Shown here: positions 6,591 through 9,259 of the stretch, piece by piece | Numbering within the stretch: position 1 is the stretch's first letter | Layout of the letters: each line of letters starts with the position of its first letter | Assembly: GCA_018383375.1 (NCBI GenBank) | Contig: JAHAWW010000004.1 | Span: 1-9,259 of the forward strand | Reading direction: 5' to 3' | Source of the DNA: Prevotellamassilia sp. | GTDB taxonomy: Bacteria; Bacteroidota; Bacteroidia; Bacteroidales; Bacteroidaceae | Length of the DNA: 9,259 bases | The notes under the pieces: generated by a model | Database searches by the model: none | Seen by the model: only the letters and a program-made list of their open reading frames with translations | What the model was told of the DNA's origin: nothing | Translations under genes and position numbers: made by a program

Positions 6591-6610
6591 GTGACAGGCC
6601 GCGTTTTTTT
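6577..6610 (+). terminator. Possible plus-strand intrinsic terminator blocking antisense transcription
   Basis: CGCGG (6577-6581) pairs with CCGCG (6599-6603) across a 17-base loop, directly followed by seven T residues (6604-6610). The stem is all G-C but short and the loop is long. It would stop plus-strand transcripts running antisense out of the HU-SPOR gene. No plus-strand gene that needs it is seen, and it overlaps the proposed minus-strand promoter. Confidence 0.3.
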
Positions 6611-7015
6611 CGCTGCCTCAGACGGTGTTTGTCGCACGAATGACGCCGGCCAACGATGCAATATATCCCAAAATCAGCCTCTTAACACTGTGTTGCCGTC
6701 AATCATTTTTCGCCTTAATTTTTTTAGTGGAAGTGGCTATGGTTTTTGATCTCAGCGCCCCAATGACCTTGAACAAAAACCGCGGTCCAGTGTGACGCTT
6801 TCTTTCATCCTTTAACATCTGTTTATTCTTTAAAGAAAAGCCACTCATCCGCTTCAAAATCTAAAGTGATTGTTAGAAAAATAATGCTATATAACTTAAA
6901 TCCAAAATAGTAACTAATGCCATTGATTTTTATATTTAAGACAGAAATGTCAGAAAGCTGACAAAATCAGGGCACTATTAAGAAAAAGTTTTCGTGCAAT
7001 AAGCGCAGACGCTTG

Positions 7016-7050
7016 TGTCCTTAGGCCGCGAAAAACTGTCCTTAAGGCCG
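7016..7050. repeat. Imperfect direct repeat, 13 and 14 bases
   Basis: TGTCCTTAGGCCG (7016-7028) recurs as TGTCCTTAAGGCCG (7037-7050). The copies start 21 bases apart, two helical turns, and differ by one inserted A. The cores CCTTAGG and CCTTAAGG are palindromic or nearly so. The spacing would suit two dimers of a DNA-binding protein on one DNA face; no regulator is identified. Confidence 0.5.
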
Positions 7051-7066
7051 TATGGCTCAAATCATT

Positions 7067-7096
7067 AAAAAAAGAGCCTCCGATGGAGAGACTCTT
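7067..7096 (-). terminator. Intrinsic terminator after the TamL-like gene
   Basis: On the minus strand AAGAGUCUCU (7096-7087) pairs along all ten positions (two G-U pairs) with GGAGGCUCUU (7081-7072) around the loop CCAUC. A seven-T run (7073-7067) begins inside the last stem pairs. It lies 75 bases after the tamL-like stop codon and separates that gene from the HU-SPOR operon. Confidence 0.88.
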
Positions 7097-7110
7097 CTTT
7101 AGGCTTTGCC

Positions 7111-7141
7111 CAAAGATACGACCCAATAAGGCAACAACAAA
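7111..7141 (-). promoter_or_regulatory. Exact Bacteroidota housekeeping promoter match directly upstream of the terminator
   Basis: TTTG (7141-7138), a 19-base spacer, and TATCTTTG (7118-7111) match TTTG-N19-21-TAnnTTTG at all ten defined positions. Transcription would begin near 7104, about 8 bases before the terminator hairpin, giving an RNA of roughly 35-40 bases unless polymerase reads through. Assuming equal base use, about 0.05 such matches are expected by chance in this window on both strands. Confidence 0.5.
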
Positions 7142-7170
7142 AGACAAATGCCTTGCGGCGCAAAGACGGG

Positions 7171-9259
7171 TCAGAAGGGCAAGCCCACGGCGAAATGGAA
7201 GGCGAAATCGCGCGAGAACTTGGGATGAATAATAGGCCAATGGCCACGGCCAGAGGGAACGGCGGGATTGATGGCCTTCATGCCCCCGTCGATGCGCAAG
7301 ACAAAATAGTCCATGTTGAGGCGCAGTCCAAGGCCGTAGGCCACAGCGATTTGCCGATAGAATTTATCAAACTTAAATTCACCGCCGGGCTGATCGGCAT
7401 AGTGGCGCAAGTTCCACACATTGCCGGCATCGACAAAGGCTGCGCCATGTAGTTTTTGGAAAAGACGCGTGCGAAACTCCACACTCAGGTCGAGCTTCAA
7501 GTTGCCTGTTTGGTTGATGAAATCAATCTTGCCGTCGCTACCGGTGTAACTGCCCGGACCCAACTCTCTCACGCCCCAACCGCGCACACTGTTTGCACCG
7601 CCGGCAAAATAGCGTTTTTCATAGGGCACAATGCTTGAGTTGCCATACGGCACGGCCACACCGGCAGCTGCATGAAAGGCCAAGGAACTCACGTCGCCCA
7701 TGGGCAGGTTCGTGGAAAAGTCAACGTCGAATTTGACATACTGAGAGAAGTCTATGCCAAAAAGATTATAACTGCCATTGCTGCCTTGATGAGCGCCAAA
7801 GGCAGGCGAAAGCAGGCGCAACAGGGCTCCTGCACTTTCCAGCCCTACCCTCACCTGGCTGCCGCCACCATTCAATCCAAATTGAGCAGCCGACGGGCGA
7901 GTGTGGAAGGTATAGGTGTATGACGAACCGGCAATAAGCAGGTTTTCGTAGCTATAACGCAAAACGGCATAATGCGGGTCGTCGCCTTCAAGATAGTCTT
8001 TACGAAAAGTGTCTGATATCCAAGGCATAAAAACATAGTTCACATTGAGTAGGTCTATACGATGGATATGCCGCGACGTGGCCTGACGGCCCAGACGATA
8101 GGTCCAAGCGGCGGTGAGCACACGGCGGTGAAATTCAGGCCGGTCTTGTGAAGAATACATCACCGAGGCCTCAGAAGTGGCACCCGGTGTATGGCGAACG
8201 GCACGCGGCACAAAAGGCACGATGAGTGAAGGAAATTTCAGTCCCAACTGCGCACTATATTCGATGTAGTTTTGATTGTTATAGCCCTCAAGGCCGGTGA
8301 TGGCTTCATAGGCACCACGCAACTTCAGAGAGAGTTCTTCCGAACCATGAAAAAGGTTTCGATTAGCATATCCCAACGACAAGGCTGCACCAAGATTACC
8401 TGCCGTGTTAGTTCCTTCCACCTCCATGCTGACAGAATGCGGTCTGACGGTGCCAACGAGAATGTCACAGTCGAGCCGGTCGCTGTCAGTCGGCGTGTAG
8501 CGCACGGTGGTATAGCCCACGGCACTGAGACTTCCTAACGAGGCATAGGTTGATGCCATATCAGAGGCACGATAGAGGCTGTCGGGCCTGATGTTGATGT
8601 GGTTTTGATAGACACGGCGATGCAAACGCGGCGAAGGCGGAGCATAAGACATTTTGAGGTCTGAGTAATAAGTATCGAGCGAAGCCGTGTCGGTGGGCGT
8701 GTTTTCATGAATACGCACCTCTCCCAGCCGATAGACCCGATAGGCTTTAGTGGAATCAGCTCCGGTCGGAATGGCCGTATGCATGGTGAGCGTGGCCGTA
8801 CGCGCACCGATGGTCGTATCGACAGAGAAAGAAATATATTCGCGATGCGTGTTGTAGAAGCCGGCATCTGCAAGAATGGCTGCCACCCTGCTTCGTTCGG
8901 CCGACAGCGTCGACACGTCGAGAGGCATACCGCGATAAAGCAATGAGGCTGAGTCGTGAGCCGAGACGAGTCGCTCCACTTCGGGCGAGTCATAGCGTCG
9001 CTCAATCTGGTCGATGTAGGTGCGTGTGCCTGGCGAAACGCGGTAGGTGAGCCTTGTTTTGTAGCCTTTTGTTAGCGTGTCGGCCGTGACTGTGGCATGG
9101 AGATATCCGCGAGAATGCATAGCGGCGAGCACACTGCCCAATGAGAGATTTTTGAGTCGCTCGTCATAAACCACAGGTGCCTCACCCATACGTCGGAAAA
9201 AGCGATTGATGCGTTTAGTCGAGTCGTTTCCTTGAAGGCAATAGATGCCCAACGGCGCT
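7171..9259 (-). CDS. tamL: TamL-like BamA/TamA (Omp85) family outer-membrane protein (5' end outside window)
   Basis: About 695 codons are visible, ending at TGA (7171-7173). The frame is open to the right edge, and the first visible residues, PLGIYCLQGNDSTK, match an internal segment of Bacteroidota TamL proteins. By comparison with that family the missing part is a lipoprotein signal and the first POTRA-like region. Counting from the Leu (TTG) codon at 9252: POTRA-like segments cover about 1-270, and the rest is a 16-strand-type beta barrel. Omp85 landmarks are YFAGGANSVRGWGVRELGPG (548-567, with the VRGW loop-6 motif), AAFVDAGNVW (604-613) and a C-terminal Phe (FAVGLPF), the usual outer-membrane beta signal. 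Omp85 proteins insert or translocate proteins at the outer membrane; TamL is the lipoprotein form of TamA in Bacteroidota, thought to work with a TamB-like protein. No tamB is seen downstream; a terminator follows after 75 bases. The Omp85 call is firm; the TamL subtype is likely. Confidence 0.9.
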   Translation of the reverse strand, partial: APLGIYCLQGNDSTKRINRFFRRMGEAPVVYDERLKNLSLGSVLAAMHSRGYLHATVTADTLTKGYKTRLTYRVSPGTRTYIDQIERRYDSPEVERLVSAHDSASLLYRGMPLDVSTLSAERSRVAAILADAGFYNTHREYISFSVDTTIGARTATLTMHTAIPTGADSTKAYRVYRLGEVRIHENTPTDTASLDTYYSDLKMSYAPPSPRLHRRVYQNHINIRPDSLYRASDMASTYASLGSLSAVGYTTVRYTPTDSDRLDCDILVGTVRPHSVSMEVEGTNTAGNLGAALSLGYANRNLFHGSEELSLKLRGAYEAITGLEGYNNQNYIEYSAQLGLKFPSLIVPFVPRAVRHTPGATSEASVMYSSQDRPEFHRRVLTAAWTYRLGRQATSRHIHRIDLLNVNYVFMPWISDTFRKDYLEGDDPHYAVLRYSYENLLIAGSSYTYTFHTRPSAAQFGLNGGGSQVRVGLESAGALLRLLSPAFGAHQGSNGSYNLFGIDFSQYVKFDVDFSTNLPMGDVSSLAFHAAAGVAVPYGNSSIVPYEKRYFAGGANSVRGWGVRELGPGSYTGSDGKIDFINQTGNLKLDLSVEFRTRLFQKLHGAAFVDAGNVWNLRHYADQPGGEFKFDKFYRQIAVAYGLGLRLNMDYFVLRIDGGMKAINPAVPSGRGHWPIIHPKFSRDFAFHFAVGLPF

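Larger units (their letters stand above)
6556..7170. other. 615-base intergenic region between tamL-like gene and HU-SPOR operon
   Basis: No confident gene was found on either strand. Going down the minus strand it holds an exact promoter match (7141-7111), the terminator of the Omp85 gene (7096-7067), a 21-base-period direct repeat (7050-7016), a small hairpin (7016-6999; AAGCG / CGCTT around CAGA), and an A+T-rich stretch (about 6960-6820). Then come a 39-codon ATG-started ORF of doubtful status (6818-6699) and the HU-SPOR promoter. No tRNA, rRNA, CRISPR repeat or insertion-sequence end was recognised. Confidence 0.7.

Noticed and set aside
6820..6960. A+T-rich stretch considered as a replication origin or tRNA site
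   Set aside because: No DnaA-box cluster, iterons, or tRNA-like arms were visible; it reads as ordinary intergenic DNA.
6950..7240. A 96-codon minus-strand ORF overlapping the tamL-like 3' end
   Set aside because: It overlaps the coding end in another frame and runs straight through the terminator hairpin, so it is unlikely to be a gene.
8535..9005. A 156-codon minus-strand ORF inside the tamL-like gene
   Set aside because: Alternative frame of the Omp85 gene with Arg/Ser/Pro-rich composition; no features of its own.
9250..9252. TTG at 9252 as the start of the tamL-like gene
   Set aside because: The frame continues to the window edge, and the residues before and after it match the interior of TamL-type proteins, so the real start is outside.

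Overview
The window looks like chromosomal DNA of a member of the Bacteroidota, most likely order Bacteroidales and close to Prevotellaceae. The reasons are a TamL-type Omp85 protein, a bacterial CCDC81-HU/SPOR membrane protein, a zinc-ribbon/FHA protein with the Bacteroidales-style DAPS.TGTFLMN motif, a six-repeat SLBB export protein, near absence of Shine-Dalgarno sequences, and promoter matches of the TTTG / TAnnTTTG type. Genus assignment is inference. All recognised genes lie on the minus strand, so the window is described from right to left.

At the right end, 9259-7171 is most of a TamL-like outer-membrane Omp85 protein whose 5' end is outside the window. It is followed by a strong intrinsic terminator (7096-7067). 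Between its stop codon and that terminator sits an exact match to the Bacteroidota housekeeping promoter. The 615 bases from 7170 down to 6556 hold no confident gene. They contain the terminator, a short direct repeat, an A+T-rich stretch, one weak 39-codon ORF, and a promoter directly in front of the next gene.

A probable operon then runs from 6555 to 4421: a membrane protein with two N-terminal HU-like domains, one transmembrane helix and a periplasmic SPOR domain; a zinc-ribbon/FHA protein; and a small secreted protein of unknown function. Gaps are 83 and 51 bases, and the first gap carries an 8-base-phased AGAC array. A 285-base gap with two hairpins and a 24-base alternating pyrimidine-purine tract separates this group from a large SLBB polysaccharide-export protein (4135-1607). 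That gene is followed after 68 bases by the first 512 codons of clpC (1538-1), which runs off the left edge.

Taken together, the window is mostly cell-envelope biology (outer-membrane assembly, peptidoglycan-linked SPOR, polysaccharide export) plus an AAA+ unfoldase. No mobile element, CRISPR array, tRNA or rRNA was seen. The least explained parts are the HU-TM-SPOR / ZnR-FHA / secreted-protein cluster and the structured non-coding segments around 4259-4319 and 7067-7141.
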